DNA of 64,000 nucleotides from Hyperoplus lanceolatus (Eukaryota > Chordata > Actinopteri > Uranoscopiformes > Ammodytidae): NCBI GenBank assembly GCA_026929865.2, contig CM049408.1, positions 1,612,001 to 1,676,000 on the forward strand, read 5' to 3'. Positions 12,204-24,927 of the stretch are shown here, in pieces. Under the pieces are notes generated by a model. That model had not been told where the DNA came from, did not search any database, and worked only from the letters and a program-made list of their open reading frames with translations. Position numbers and translations under genes: made by a program. Position 1 is the stretch's first letter. Each line of letters starts with the position of its first letter.

Positions 12204-13189
12204 CCTTTTATCAGGCATAGAAAGCAGAATGTAGCAGGGAATTCCCATTCTATTTTCATAGGACATTTCAAAGGCATGCCATTATTTGCTACGTGCTACA
12301 CTGAAAGTAAAAAAAAAAAAATTAAAATAAAAAATTTAATTTACAGAGCCCAATGTCACAAATTTGCCTCAAGGGACTTTAGGACCATCAATCCAAAAAG
12401 GAAAATAAGAAAAGTTAAGAAATCCCAGGAAGAGCAACCAAAAAAAAGGGTACAGAATAGACCAACATTAAAATGACTGTATGGAAAATCAGGATGAACA
12501 AATTGATTGTAAACATAATGGGAAAAATGGATCAGGGAGGAAGGTTGATCACTTTCAGATGTTTGGAAACAGATAGGAGCCACATGACCTCTTCCCCACT
12601 ATGGAAACCTGGACAGGGCCCACTACACAAACACACATGACCAAGCTGCAGCAACGCATTCACACACATAGGAGAAAAGAAACAAAAACACACATCTGAG
12701 ACACACAGAGAGAAGAGACACTGGATCTCCTGGAGGACATGGTTCCACAACCAAACATCTGGAATGAGAGAGAGAGAGAGAGGTCAGCAGACAGAGGGTA
12801 AGGATGCACTGTACTAAAGTCTAGTGTGTTCTCCCAGTGCTCCTGCTCCGTACACTTCCTTGGCCTTGGCCCGGATGGAAGAGGAGAGCTTCACCACGGT
12901 ACAGATGCTCATAGAAGAGCATAAATGGGATACTGACCTGTAATTCATATGCTACGAACATGTAAAAACAATGCTGTGATACACAGGATATCTGTAAATC
13001 AAACCAGTAAGTATTGTGTTAGTGCGAAACAATCACAGCAGCATTTAGAGCTCCCCACGCCTCATCCAATTTAGCAACAAACTCTATATTTTCTTGGGTT
13101 CTGTCAAATAAATGTCACATGATTTGCCATTAACATTCTATTCTTCTGCAGGCTTGTTTAAAAAACAATTGCTATAGACTGTATATTAT
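12204..13189. other. unassigned sequence
   Basis: Non-coding, with a short A-run at 12,308 and a small (GA)n tract near 12,765. No gene supported. Confidence 0.5.
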
Positions 13190-13640
13190 ATATACACTCA
13201 CCGGCCACTTTATTAGGTACACCTGTTCAATGGCTTATAAAAACAAAAAGCTAATCAGCCAATCACATGGCAGCAACTTAATGCATTTATGCATTTAGAC
13301 ATGGTCAAGTCAATGTACTGAAGTCAAATCAAGCATCAGAATGGGGAAGAAAGGGGGTTTAGGTGACTTTGAACATGGCATGGTTGATGGTGCACGGCAG
13401 GATGGATACTTTCATGTTGTTTATGCCAAATTATGAACCTGCCATCTGAATGTCGCAACTGAAATCGAGACTCCTCAGGCCAGGCATGATTTTTCAATCT
13501 TCTATTGTCCAATATTGGTGCTCCTGTGAGAAATGTAGCCTCATTTTCATGTTTTTTAGCTGACAGGAGTGGCACCCGGTGGGGTCTTCTGTTGCTGTAG
13601 CCCATCTGCTTCAAGGTTGAAATCATTAAAATCATTTAAC
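13190..13640 (+). mobile_element. TA-flanked element with CACTCACCGGCCACTTTATT end
   Basis: The left end TACACTCACCGGCCACTTTA is the same terminus as both ends of the small element at 29,796-29,900. Internal text 'ctgttgctgtagcccatctgc' belongs to the same widespread fish repeat, as far as I recall it. The right terminus is not seen, so this is a truncated copy; the far boundary is approximate. Confidence 0.65.
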
Positions 13641-14150
13641 TGGGAAAACGGCGAAACGTCAATTCTGACTTCCTAGCTCAGCTGCGCGGCCTAGTCTTCC
13701 GTGTGTGACTCTGAGACCCATGCTCTGAGTCTACGCGGAAAAGAACAGAAAAGAAAGCTTTTCATTTGCAGAAATGTTACTTATAACCCTGCGCGCACAC
13801 CAAAACCTCCATGAATGTTAGTGGCAGCCGCCAGTCATTCATTTTCACTTTAATTTTCGCTATGAAGGGCGACTGAAGCCTCGGCTGCAGCAGCGCCATG
13901 GCAACCACCTGTGTGTCCACTCCACACACAGTCTGAAATAAGCCATGGATAAAAGACTCCCAAAACATTTAGGCCTACAACAACCAGTTTGTAGCCTTAA
14001 TACTAATTTGTTTTATATACCCTATGATGTTTTATGTTTTGGTTTTTAAATAGAAAAATAAGTTCCAATATGTTTGTGAATGCTGTTCTAGGGGTGGGGT
14101 GCAGGGGGGAGGGAGGGGTCTATATTGTTATTTGCACTGAATTGCAAATA

Positions 14151-14230
14151 ATGATATTTTAGAAGAAATACACTGAATTACAATGGTGTAGACATCATTG
14201 TAATTCAGTGTATTTCTTCTTAAATATCAT
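14151..14230. repeat. ~35-bp-arm hairpin palindrome
   Basis: The left arm 14,151-14,185 and right arm 14,194-14,230 are near-perfect inverted repeats around the core AATACACTGAATTACAATG, separated by about 8 bp. Confidence 0.85.
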
Positions 14231-14309
14231 AATTAGAATGGGTGTGATAAGAGCATTAAAATGAGAAAAAATAATGGGACAAAAAGAAGTCAAGGGACAT
14301 TCAGGCTAG

Positions 14310-14640
<331 letters not shown>

Positions 14641-14844
14641 AGATAATAAAATTATTAAAAAAACATGTACAATCTATACAGTTTGACACACAATACTTCA
14701 CAGACAAACATTTAACAATAAACAAAAAAAAAGCAATTTCAAGTGTGACTACATACATGTTATCTAACCCCTCGACACATTGATCAAATCATTTTGGTAA
14801 AATGAGGTGAAGCTGAGTTCAGCAGGGTAGAAAGGGCTGAGTGA

Positions 14845-15363
14845 AAAGAGCACCTATTATGCTTTTTCAGCTTTTATGACCTATAAACGTTGTCTTAATG
14901 ATTTATAGTCATGTTTAACCATACTAAAGTGTCAGATGATGACGTACATGCATTTAGACGTATTCCCTGCTGACCGTCTGGGGTGGCTGTGCGATTCACT
15001 TGTTCAAATTTCCGGGATTTATCTACGTAGATCAATCCGGATTTTCCATGTACATATGGTAATGCTACAAGGTGCTCAGGCACGCTCCTGCCATGCCCCC
15101 ACCTGCCTGCTCGAATCTGCCCGCGCGCCGCTGAAAGTGTTCCGGAAGGTAACCAATCACTACGGAGTGGGGTTGGCAGGAGGGGGGCGAGGGGGCGGAG
15201 AAGGACGAAGTCTAGTGTTGACAGAGAATGCTGAAAGCGCCCAAATGAGAGGAAGCATTTCCCGAAAATCTACATAGTTTTTAGTGCTGTGATTGGTGTC
15301 AGGTTGCTCTAGTCATTAATGAGAAATTAAGACCAGAAAAGTAGTATAATAGGAGATCTTTAA
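14845..15363 (+). mobile_element. TTAA-type MITE, second copy
   Basis: It aligns by eye over its length with 11,602-12,203, from AAAGAGCACCTATTATGC at the left end to AGTATAATAGGAGATCTTTAA at the right end. The left TTAA is mutated. Short open frames in it are not genes. Confidence 0.8.
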
Positions 15364-15778
15364 GTAACTAGGACAATGTATTTAATGGTCTCTGTTGATG
15401 TTTTGAAAGGAGCAGGAAGTGCAGGAAAATGTTCACTCAGTGAGCTTCTACAAAAGAGAATTAAATTCCTTTTTTTAATTTAGTATTGGATTACCCATCT
15501 GCAGTATTGCATACACAACTCTTGAGAATAGATGATTGTGTTCCATTGATGATGATGTCAGCAGGGTTTTTACCCCGTCCTCCCAGCTCCTGGTTGAGTG
15601 CCAATTTGGCAAATGTCTTATAGTATGAAAACAGAGAAGAAACCATGCCTGCAGTGCTTGCTTATCAGTTCTCTTCCATGTGCTCGGTCCGTATAAATAT
15701 TTAACAAAATAAGAAAACAGCCTGACATGTAACACTGGATGTCAGACAGATGGTTCTGCCAGGAGTAATGCTTTGGAT

Positions 15779-15835
15779 TAAAGAGGACCTTTTATTCTTG
15801 TTTGTATTTTCTGACCTATAAATGATGTTACAATC
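15779..15835 (+). repeat. 5' end fragment of the TTAA MITE family
   Basis: AAAGAGGACCTTTTATTCTT followed by 'ctgacctataaatgatgtt' matches the first ~55 bp of the family and then stops abruptly at other repeat sequence. Confidence 0.65.
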
Positions 15836-15947
15836 AAGGCCGTAGCCAGCTATGAGGTCACCGAGGTCCGGACCTCGCTATTTTCATGGAGTGAGAACAA
15901 AAACCATTACAGCCATTTACGGGAGTAGTCACATCTCACTGAGGGTA

Positions 15948-16518
15948 AATCTCAATACAGGGGTTGCGGTCTACGAAGGCTCCATTTGAAGACCGATTGC
16001 GTCATAGCGGCGCGCAAAGGTTGTTCCATTTGCAAGGCTCCTCATATGCGGCCGAGAAATGCAGCCTTCGTTTCACGGTTTTGAAGGCTGCATCAGATGT
16101 ATCCTTCGTGGCCCAACATATCCCAAGATTCATTGCGTTTTTTTCAGAGATGGCATAAAATAAAATAAAAAATAACAAAACAGCAACGTGTTGCTCCATC
16201 TTCTTAACTTTTATCTTCCTTTCTTTTTTTCTTGTACTTTTTTTTCTTTTCATCTGGTAGGCAACTTCTTTTTCATTTTTCCTCCGTTGACAAGGCTGTC
16301 TCCGTTGGCAGCAATCAGGGTTTCTAGGCAGCACAGGAGCGGCGAGTCGTCACGTAAGGTAACGGCTTGTTACGCAATCCGGAAATGCTCGTAAACGGAG
16401 ACCTGCGGAGACCGTCTCATTTAACAACGCTCGTTCGGCCTTCATAGGCTATAGCCTTCATAGACCGCGTAGACCACGTCCTTCCAAGGACCCGGTCTCT
16501 GGATTGAGATCCAGCTTG
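15948..16518. mobile_element. MITE with ATCTCAAT...ATTGAGAT ends
   Basis: Left end TAAATCTCAATACAGGGG and right end CCGGTCTCTGGATTGAGAT are imperfect inverted repeats, and the subterminal 'ctacgaaggc' / 'gccttcataga' blocks continue the symmetry. Probably PIF/Harbinger-like, but no clean target duplication was seen. Confidence 0.6.
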
Positions 16519-16754
16519 AGTGTCTGCCTGCTGCCCACTGTGAGTGTGTTAATGCCAGGACGTCTCCCATCCGCTGTCTGACCTGTGTGTGTTGTGCCCA
16601 TCTAGTTGAGTTATCACCGTCAGGCCAGTTTCCATGGCTGGCCTCGAGCGTGCACGAGCAGGTTATAGGGTACTTTCTTCAGCGAAGAAGGTCTACATTC
16701 TGGACGTGGCTTACTACTGGAGTAAAATACAAACTATGCATTTTGCGAATGATC

Positions 16755-16837
16755 GATCCACAAACAAAGTATTACCGCACCTTACATAATAGGCAGTAGC
16801 CTATATGTAAGGTGCGGTAATACTTTGTTTGTGGATC
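16755..16837. repeat. perfect 33-bp-arm hairpin
   Basis: The left arm 16,755-16,787 and right arm 16,805-16,837 are exact inverted repeats (core GTATTACCGCACCTTACAT). The 17-bp spacer is itself partly palindromic (TAGGC AGTA GCCTA), so the whole 83 bp can fold into one stem. Confidence 0.95.
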
Positions 16838-16839
16838 TG

Positions 16840-18702
16840 CTATCTAGTCTATCTGCTGTATGAATTTAGTGGAGCAGGTCAACACCTGTTTCTTTCGTTG
16901 TTCCTTGTATCCAGTCTGAATTATAGTAATGTGAATAAACCCTTGTCTAATATGGTATCAGTGACCAACAATTGCCTGCTTCAAAAACACATTTTACAGC
17001 AGTGTCTGAATTCAAATCTCTCCATGCCACGGTAGTGTGTTGCCCTGGGACCAGCTGAGAACACAGCTGTCTGAACCCCTTTGCTCTGCAGAAAATGCAT
17101 CCCAGCAGGTAGCAGCTAGTTAGGGAACTGTAAAGTACATCTGAAAGTCAATTGGGGATGGACAACTGGTAGTTTTTCATCTTAGACAAAGCTGCTTCAT
17201 TTTCTTAATACGTTTTGTAGAGCATTGTTGAGAGAGCCTAATAAATAAGAATTGCATTGCTTCAATACTGGTTGCATATGACAGATGAATGAACTTTGAA
17301 CATCAGATATGTAAGTGCAAATGCATTGCATGGTAACAGGGGAAACAATGGCAAGGCAACGGTGCGTTCAAGCTCTATTGCACTGAAGGAGACCTCCATC
17401 TTAGAATCAGATAGGACTTATCAGAAATGACTTAAGTGGCTCCCAATGAAGGCATTTTTCTATATGAATGCTTGTTTGCAAAACAGTCACTGTAGGCCTC
17501 TGAAGGTATTTGGCAAATGAATTGCCCAACACCAGATGTCAGATTTTAAATTGACAAACGCTCGCTGCTCTGTATAAAACTCAACTGCAACTCTAAATAT
17601 CTGCTCATGCCCACAGAGGTTCCAATAATGACATTGGCAATGGCATTCATGGCAGTACAACATTGTAACAACATCACATATGACAGTTGTGGGGATCACT
17701 ACATCAATACATATTTTTTACAGAAAGGACCATGTGATCAAATGATCCAAAGGAAAAGACAGATGATGGCACGTGTCATCCCACTTCCCCTCCCAGTTTC
17801 ATCCCAAAAATCTGCCATAAATGGTGAATACTAAATAGCTTCTGAATATGGTGACTCTCATAATAAGCACAGCACTTTGACATAAGAAAATATTAGGTGA
17901 CCGTAAAGAAAGTGACTAGCACACTGATCACAATATCATGATTGGAACAGTAATTGTAGTATTTGTAAAGCAGTTTCGCCCATATCTTGCTGTGTGAAAT
18001 ATCACATATTAGCCTACCTGTAGGCCTATAAGTATATACAGTATTTTGTGAGAAGTGAAATATGGGATTATAGCCTATTTAGGGTTCTTGCACCATTTTT
18101 TCACCATTCATAGCTGCAAACCAATAAAAAATAATTAAAAAAATCACTAAAATGGTTTTGATGTGTAGTTAGTGAACACCTCTTTTAATCAGAATGGTTG
18201 AAGTGAAAAAATATTTTCCAGGAGTCAGTCTGTGTGAACTCAAATCACAGACACTGAAATCCTTGTGTAAAAATAGGCTATTTCGTAAAACTCATAGAAA
18301 GCCATAAAACCAGTATTTTTGATTCCTTGGCCATGGCAAGATATAATCAGGATTTATATCATGTTTTGCACTCATTTTGAAGGAGAGGCATCACATTTTA
18401 GGTTGTAACTCATCTAGTAGATTTATGCATTTCATATAGTCTCCAACTGAGGAGCAAACATGCCTCATGACACAAACGAGAAAAAAATAGGAATTTTCAT
18501 ATTTTATGTCAAACCTCCGGATTACTGGCCACTGCGACAACAAATCTAAAGAAAAATGTCAAAGGTGTTCTGATATGGATAGTATGGACTGCTGTCTGCA
18601 TGTCCATGACAAAATAAGATTGTGTGTGTGTGTTTGCATGTGTCATAGGCTATTACGGCTGCAAATCTGTACCCCTTGTAATTTCACAAACACACAAGCA
18701 CA

Positions 18703-18704
<2 letters not shown>
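16840..18704. other. unassigned sequence
   Basis: AT-rich, no gene motif, no terminal repeats recognised. Confidence 0.5.

Positions 18705-18742
<38 letters not shown>
18705..18742. repeat. (CA)n microsatellite
   Basis: About 18 uninterrupted CA units with degenerate CA units on either side. Confidence 0.97.
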
Positions 18743-18746
<4 letters not shown>

Positions 18747-19085
18747 TACACACGCGCACACACACAGACACATATACAAACTCATTTTTTTTTAAAGCTG
18801 GTATTTTGTAGTTTTAGTGAGTGATTTTCATCATAAAAACTCATATTTTGAAATAAAGACGATGATAAAAGAGGTGATATAATGGGCCCATTTTACTATT
18901 CTCTTTCATTTTACCAAATTGCATGTCATGGTCGGTCTTTGTCTTGTTTTGGTGTTACCGGGGTTTCCTGTTTTATTTTGGTACGTCTGTCTTGTTCCTC
19001 CCCATGTCCTGTCAAGCTTCCCTCTTGTTTGATTACTGCTCCCTTCCCTACTGTGTTTCACCTGTCCCTCGTTGTCTACCCTGTC

Positions 19086-20318
<1,233 letters not shown>

Positions 20319-20376
20319 TTAAAGGTGCTGTAAGCGGAATGGTCAGTTTAGCTAACTTCCTGTCAGTGACTGCAAA
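20319..20376 (+). repeat. 5' end of TTAAAGGTGCTGTAAGCGG MITE
   Basis: TTAAAGGTGCTGTAAGCGGA and the next ~40 bp match the start of the copy at 40,668, then break at the Tc1 remnant that follows, which probably marks an insertion or deletion junction. Confidence 0.75.
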
Positions 20377-20379
20377 GTA

Positions 20380-21088
20380 TGTTTAGTTTCTGACTGACCA
20401 CTTTCTTCCATGGTACAAAAAGGACAGTGCCTTCCGTAGTAAAATCATCTTCATGCATGACAATGCACCATCTCATGCTGCAAAGAATACCTCTGTGTCT
20501 TTGGCTGCTATGGGCATAAAAGGAGAGAACCTCATGGTGTGGCCCCCATCTTCCCCTGACCTCAACCCTATTGAGAACCTTTGGAGCATCCTCAAGCAAA
20601 ACATCTATGAGGTTGGGAAGCAGTTCACATCAAAACAGCAGCTATGGGAGGCTAGTCTGGCATCCTGCAAAGATATTCAAGCAGAAACTCTCCAAAAACT
20701 CACAAGTTCAATGGATGCAAGAATTGTGAAGGTGATATCAAAGAAGGGGTCCTATGTTAACATGTAACTTGGCCTGTTAAGATGTTTTGATTGAAATAGC
20801 TTTTGATTTCACTAAATATGACCTTCACATTCTGCAAATTCAACAAATGACCATGTTTAGTTGTTTACAACCTATAAAATGTTTTGTGCATAATAATTTG
20901 GAACGGTGCATTTTGAGTTTTTTATTTTTGAAAGAAATACCGTTATCATTTGGAGGTTTGTTCAATAAAATTTGAATCATACTTTAACGGTTGATGACTT
21001 GAACATTATACTGACTGTCATTTGCATCGACTATTTAGGAAAATATGAGAAAAATATCATTTGCATAATAATTTGGTACACGCTGTAG
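20380..21088 (+). pseudogene. Tc1/mariner transposase, 3' half with right terminus
   Basis: From about 20,388 to 20,767 the plus strand encodes ~126 residues of a Tc1/mariner transposase: MHDNAPSHAA (second catalytic Asp), then WPPSSPDLNPIENLWSILKQ (third acidic residue region), and a C-terminal tail ending before TAA. This frame is open, so the copy is fairly young. The DNA-binding half and first catalytic Asp are missing (5' truncation at about 20,380, with a stop just upstream). The non-coding 3' part ends near 21,088 with a CATAATAATTTGGTACACGC-type terminus; a similar CATAATAATTTGGAACG lies internally at 20,890. Confidence 0.9.
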
Positions 21089-21162
21089 TATCACCCTAGG
21101 GAATGGGACTTGTTTCCCTTTATAGATATCTTCATACAATTCTACCAGATTAATCTTCATAT

Positions 21163-21699
21163 TAAGATAAATACTTTTTGTATTACACTTTGTCTACAAA
21201 TTTAATAAAATATGCAAATAAGGCAATATCTCATTCAATATGCATAGCCTATAAACCCTTTAGTAGAGGTCCTGGATACGATTTATTATGAGAAATACTT
21301 TTTGTATTACACTTAGTCTAAAACATTTAATAAAATATGCAAATGAGGCAATATCTCATTAAATATGCGTACACACAGTACGTATTAGGTTGACTGTTTT
21401 TTTGCCATTTTCATTATATATCAAATCAGAATGTTTACACTCTTCTATTACCTTATAATCTCTGTCATTGTGAACATTGTGATCCCTCAGAAAATCTGTA
21501 ACTTCAAGGGTTTATATGTACGCATATTGAATGAAATATTGGCTAATTTGCATATTTTATAAAAAAAAATAGACAAATTGTAATACATTAGATTTTGGCA
21601 CACATCCTATGTTGTTCAATGGGGTCATATTAGTCTATACCAGTTGATATATTCTTCGCTAAATGAAGTGCATACAAATCGTATCCAGGACCTCTACTA
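21163..21699. mobile_element. palindromic MITE with 24-bp perfect terminal inverted repeats
   Basis: 21,261-21,284 (TAGTAGAGGTCCTGGATACG...) is the exact inverted repeat of 21,676-21,699. Just outside and inside, an ~85-bp unit is tandemly repeated (21,163-21,248 and 21,290-21,372) and part of it recurs inverted near 21,505-21,590. Non-coding. Confidence 0.75.
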
Positions 21700-22721
21700 A
21701 GGGTGTATTCACACATGCTGTGTTTAGTTCGGTTGAAACGAACTCAGGTGCACTTCCACCTTCGGTGCGCATCTTTCAGACAGGTGTGAATATAGCAATC
21801 GCACTCGGGGGCGGACCAAACAAACGCTCCGAGACCCAGCTGAAGAGGTGGTCTCGATGCGCTTCGAAACGCACTCTGCTGCAGTTCGTTTGTGGTGTGA
21901 ATTTGGCCGGACTCGATCCGACCCAATTGCAGGAAGCACTGCGCCTTTTCTTTATTTTCTTTTTTAATAAATCGCCATCAGCTTCACATTATGGGAAAGT
22001 GTTGTTGTCGCCATTGTTAGGAAGATTAGTTGTGGTTTGACCGGGAGCCCCGAGCGAAAATATTACATTTGATAATGACGCGTGCAGATCAGCGATCAGA
22101 TGGAGGCGCGTCTCCCGTAGCCTACAGTGCCAACAGGTTCACGCTGCGCTTTGCATGAAGTGTGTGTTTTTATTGTTCTTCCCAACTGGACCGTCAATAC
22201 TATCCCCGTGTCAGTTTGGTGCTGAACTGCGCTGAACTGACACCCAGCTGATACACAGCTAAATCAGCTGTGTTTCAGTTTGAGCCTATTCTTCACGCGA
22301 GCCTTGCGTCCAGCAGCAAAAATACAGTAAAAATGATGTTTCACATCGTAGGCTAGAAGCCACATAACGTGGCATTGACATGGGGCTACATATTATAACC
22401 ATATGAAACAATAATAATTTGATGTGTTTCTTCTTTATTTATAGGCTAGATGTAGGCATTTTTATTATTTTTAACCCCATATTATATCAATGATATATTT
22501 CGCAGTTTTTACTTCGTTCTTCCTGCTTCTCTCCACCCCAGAATGTATGTCCAATGAATGAATGACTTCAGATCACGTGTGGTTTTGCTTCGTATTGCTG
22601 GTTCACTTGCAAAAGGGGCAATATGAAAGTGGACCACACCAACAAAAAAAAATCCAAATTCTATTTGGTCTGGACCAAAGCAAGTGAACTAATAGACTTT
22701 CCATGTGTGAATACACCCTAA
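21698..22721 (+). mobile_element. PIF/Harbinger-like MITE, complete copy with TAA duplication
   Basis: The element body is 21,701-22,718: it begins GGGTGTATTCACACATGC and ends GTGTGAATACACCC, with TAA on both sides (21,698-21,700 and 22,719-22,721). A 3-bp TWA duplication fits PIF/Harbinger. No transposase is encoded. Parts of a second copy in reverse orientation lie at 24,336-24,652 and 32,115-32,338. Confidence 0.85.
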
Positions 22722-23038
22722 GAGGCAAAATGACTGGAAAAGGCTGATCAGGTGGTTTACAAATGAACCATTTATTTATTTACAAAAATTAATCGAAAAT
22801 GTTTATGTCCCCAAATGCCCCACTGCTATGTTTCAATCCCAGGGGAAACACTGTATATGGTTAGTTTTCTTTATACAGTATAATAACGGTATGGTGCTAA
22901 CACATTTAAATTGTACATACAGTGGAGTGGGCTGAGTTTACTCAGCCATGTGTAATAATTACTGCAATTAAGACAGAAAACCACTGAAAAAAATCAATCT
23001 TGTTAAACCTGCCGATAAAGGAGTAGCCTACAAGGGGT

Positions 23039-23407
23039 GTAGCTTGGCACCGCCCGCCTACCTACTTCTGCTCAATTTTAATTTCCCTTCAGTAGTCAGT
23101 CTGGGTCCGCGACATATTTGCGGGTTTTTCTCTGCCAGATTTTTGGCGGTCCAATCAGCGAACAGAGGGAGTGGCTGAGAACAATGACATTGCGTTTCGG
23201 TTGTAGTCAGCAGCCGGCGCCTGACATATGTCACGACCAAACGTTACGCGATTGGTTGGCAGATCCAGAGTGGCACTGGGCAGATCCAATAGTTTTAAAC
23301 TTCAACAGACACCCGCCTTCAAGTGAGTTTACGTTTGTCGTTTGAGCGATTCCAGACTTTCTGTACAAATGAAATTAAGTACAATGGTCTGGTAGGACCA
23401 AGCTACT
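23039..23407. repeat. dispersed repeat, copy 1 (partner at 50.95 kb)
   Basis: About 350 bp from TAGCTTGGCACCGCCCGCC to GGTAGGACCAAGCTA is shared with 50,951-51,230, including 'cagatccagagtggcactgg' and 'ttcaagtgagtttacgtttg'. Short inverted ends (TAGCYTGG / CCARGCTA) are visible. Non-coding; superfamily not assigned. Confidence 0.75.
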
Positions 23408-23429
23408 AGGGGTGGGCGATATGACCTAA

Positions 23430-23710
23430 TATGACTCGCTCCACCAACATGACCTGCCTCTCAAGGGTCCAGTGCCCACGCTGGCGGTAAACACAGAGGT
23501 TCTGGCTCCGTCAACGCTCTCCTCGCGTGGACAATACCCCGCACACCCAGGCCACGGTCTCTTTGTCCCACTCCCTTCGGGCAGGAGGTTGCGGTCATTA
23601 AAGACTGTAAAAACAAGACACTCTCACAGCTTTTTCCCCACGGCCATCCGACTCCTAAATGCCACTGCCATAAAAAGGCCTACATCTAGCCTATCAATAA
23701 AGCAGTGATT
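23430..23710 (+). pseudogene. LINE ORF2 C-terminal tail
   Basis: The plus-strand translation contains VPLPSGRRLRSLKTVK and HSFFPTAIRLLN. This is the characteristic end of the reverse-transcriptase polyprotein in several fish LINE clades, just before the 3' UTR. Only the last ~80 residues are present (5'-truncated). Confidence 0.75.
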
Positions 23711-24335
23711 CTTGAGAACCGGGACAAAAGGCCGTCTTCCATATGTAACTGCTGTTATGTTTGAAACTAAAAATATTTAAAATTGTAGATGTTATTAGGG
23801 ATTAAGAATAGAATGTCTGGAGCACAATTGTCCCCTTACATTTAATTGTATCATTATTATGTCAAATATATGACACTTGTTATCTTCTCACAACGTCAAA
23901 AACAGTGTGTCCTCAGAGAAGTTTTCAATCTTTCATATGCAATACAACCTATTAAAAATGTACTTTAATGATTAAAAATAGCTTTTTTCATCAAAAGCAA
24001 CACTATATAATCTCTCATATCAATAAAAACTGTTTTTCTTCAACACATTCATGTTTTATAAGGATTCTAAGTGGTGGGACAACTTTACTGAAAGTCAACA
24101 CGGTCAGACATTTCATTATGTAAAATGTAATAAAATCAGGCTAAATAAAGGGCAGCTGTCACTATGAAGGACCTCTTGTCAAATTCTACCTCTGCAGAGT
24201 ACATTAGAGTCAGACAGGCTCTGATAAGTGTTGTAGTTTTAGAATATTTTACATTCCGAATCTTGAAAGTCACACACTGACTTACAATTTCTGAAGAAGT
24301 TATTTGAAATTTTTTGATAATTTTATTTTCCTGAA
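23711..24335. other. unassigned sequence
   Basis: AT-rich and non-coding. The outer end of the MITE copy beginning at 24,336 should lie here but is not recognisable. Confidence 0.45.
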
Positions 24336-24652
24336 AGAAGAAACACATCAAATTATTGTTGTTTCATATGGTTATAAATAATATGTAGCCCTATGACAAT
24401 GCCACGTTATGTGGCTTGTAGCCTACGATGTGAAACATAATTTTTACTGTATTTCTGTTGCTGGACGTGCGGCTCGCGAGAAGAATAGGCTCAAGCTGAC
24501 ACTCAGCTAATTTAGCTGGGTGTCAGTTCAGCGCAGTTCAGCTCCAAACTGACATGGGATAGTATTGACGGTCCCGTACATGGGAAGAAAAATAAAAACA
24601 CACACTTCATGCAAAGCGCAGCGTGAACCTGTTGGCACTGACGCTCCCCTGT
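24336..24652 (-). mobile_element. PIF/Harbinger-like MITE, second copy, distal part
   Basis: In reverse complement it follows 22,440-22,110 of the complete copy closely (for example CATATGGTTATAAATAATATG, 'gccacgttatgtggcttgtag', 'gcaaagcgcagcgtgaacc'). The homology stops where the large inverted-arm element begins and resumes at 32,115. Confidence 0.85.
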
Positions 24653-24738
24653 TAGTCCAGCAGCGAGTGCTCAAAAAAGGCTTTAGTTTTCGAGATACCC
24701 CTACCCGAGGTAGAACAAACCTCAACAATGATTTTTTT

Positions 24739-24927
24739 TTTTTTTTTTTTAAGATATTTTTTGGGCATTTTTTATGCTTTATTGATAGTGCAGAGAGACA
24801 GAAGTGAAATGGGGCAGAGAGGGGAGTGACATGCAGAGAACGACCGCGGGCGGGAGTCGAATCCGGGTCTGCTGCTGGGCCCGGCCCGGGAGGGGGACGC
24901 CTTACTGACTGAGCTAAAGGCGCCCCC
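24739..24927 (-). mobile_element. tRNA-derived SINE
   Basis: On the minus strand the head reads GCGCCTTTAGCTCAGTCAGT (A-box TAGCTCAGTCAGTAAGG) followed by the B-box-like GGATTCGACTCC. The body contains 'tttcacttctgtctctctgc', AATAAA and a poly-A tail (poly-T on the plus strand). It is flanked by the direct repeat AACAATGATTTTTTTT at 24,724 and 24,928. The corresponding position in the right arm (near 32,050) holds a single AACAATGAT and no SINE. Confidence 0.93.

Noticed and set aside
18506-18824. His-Thr rich frames
   Set aside because: Translation of a CA microsatellite.
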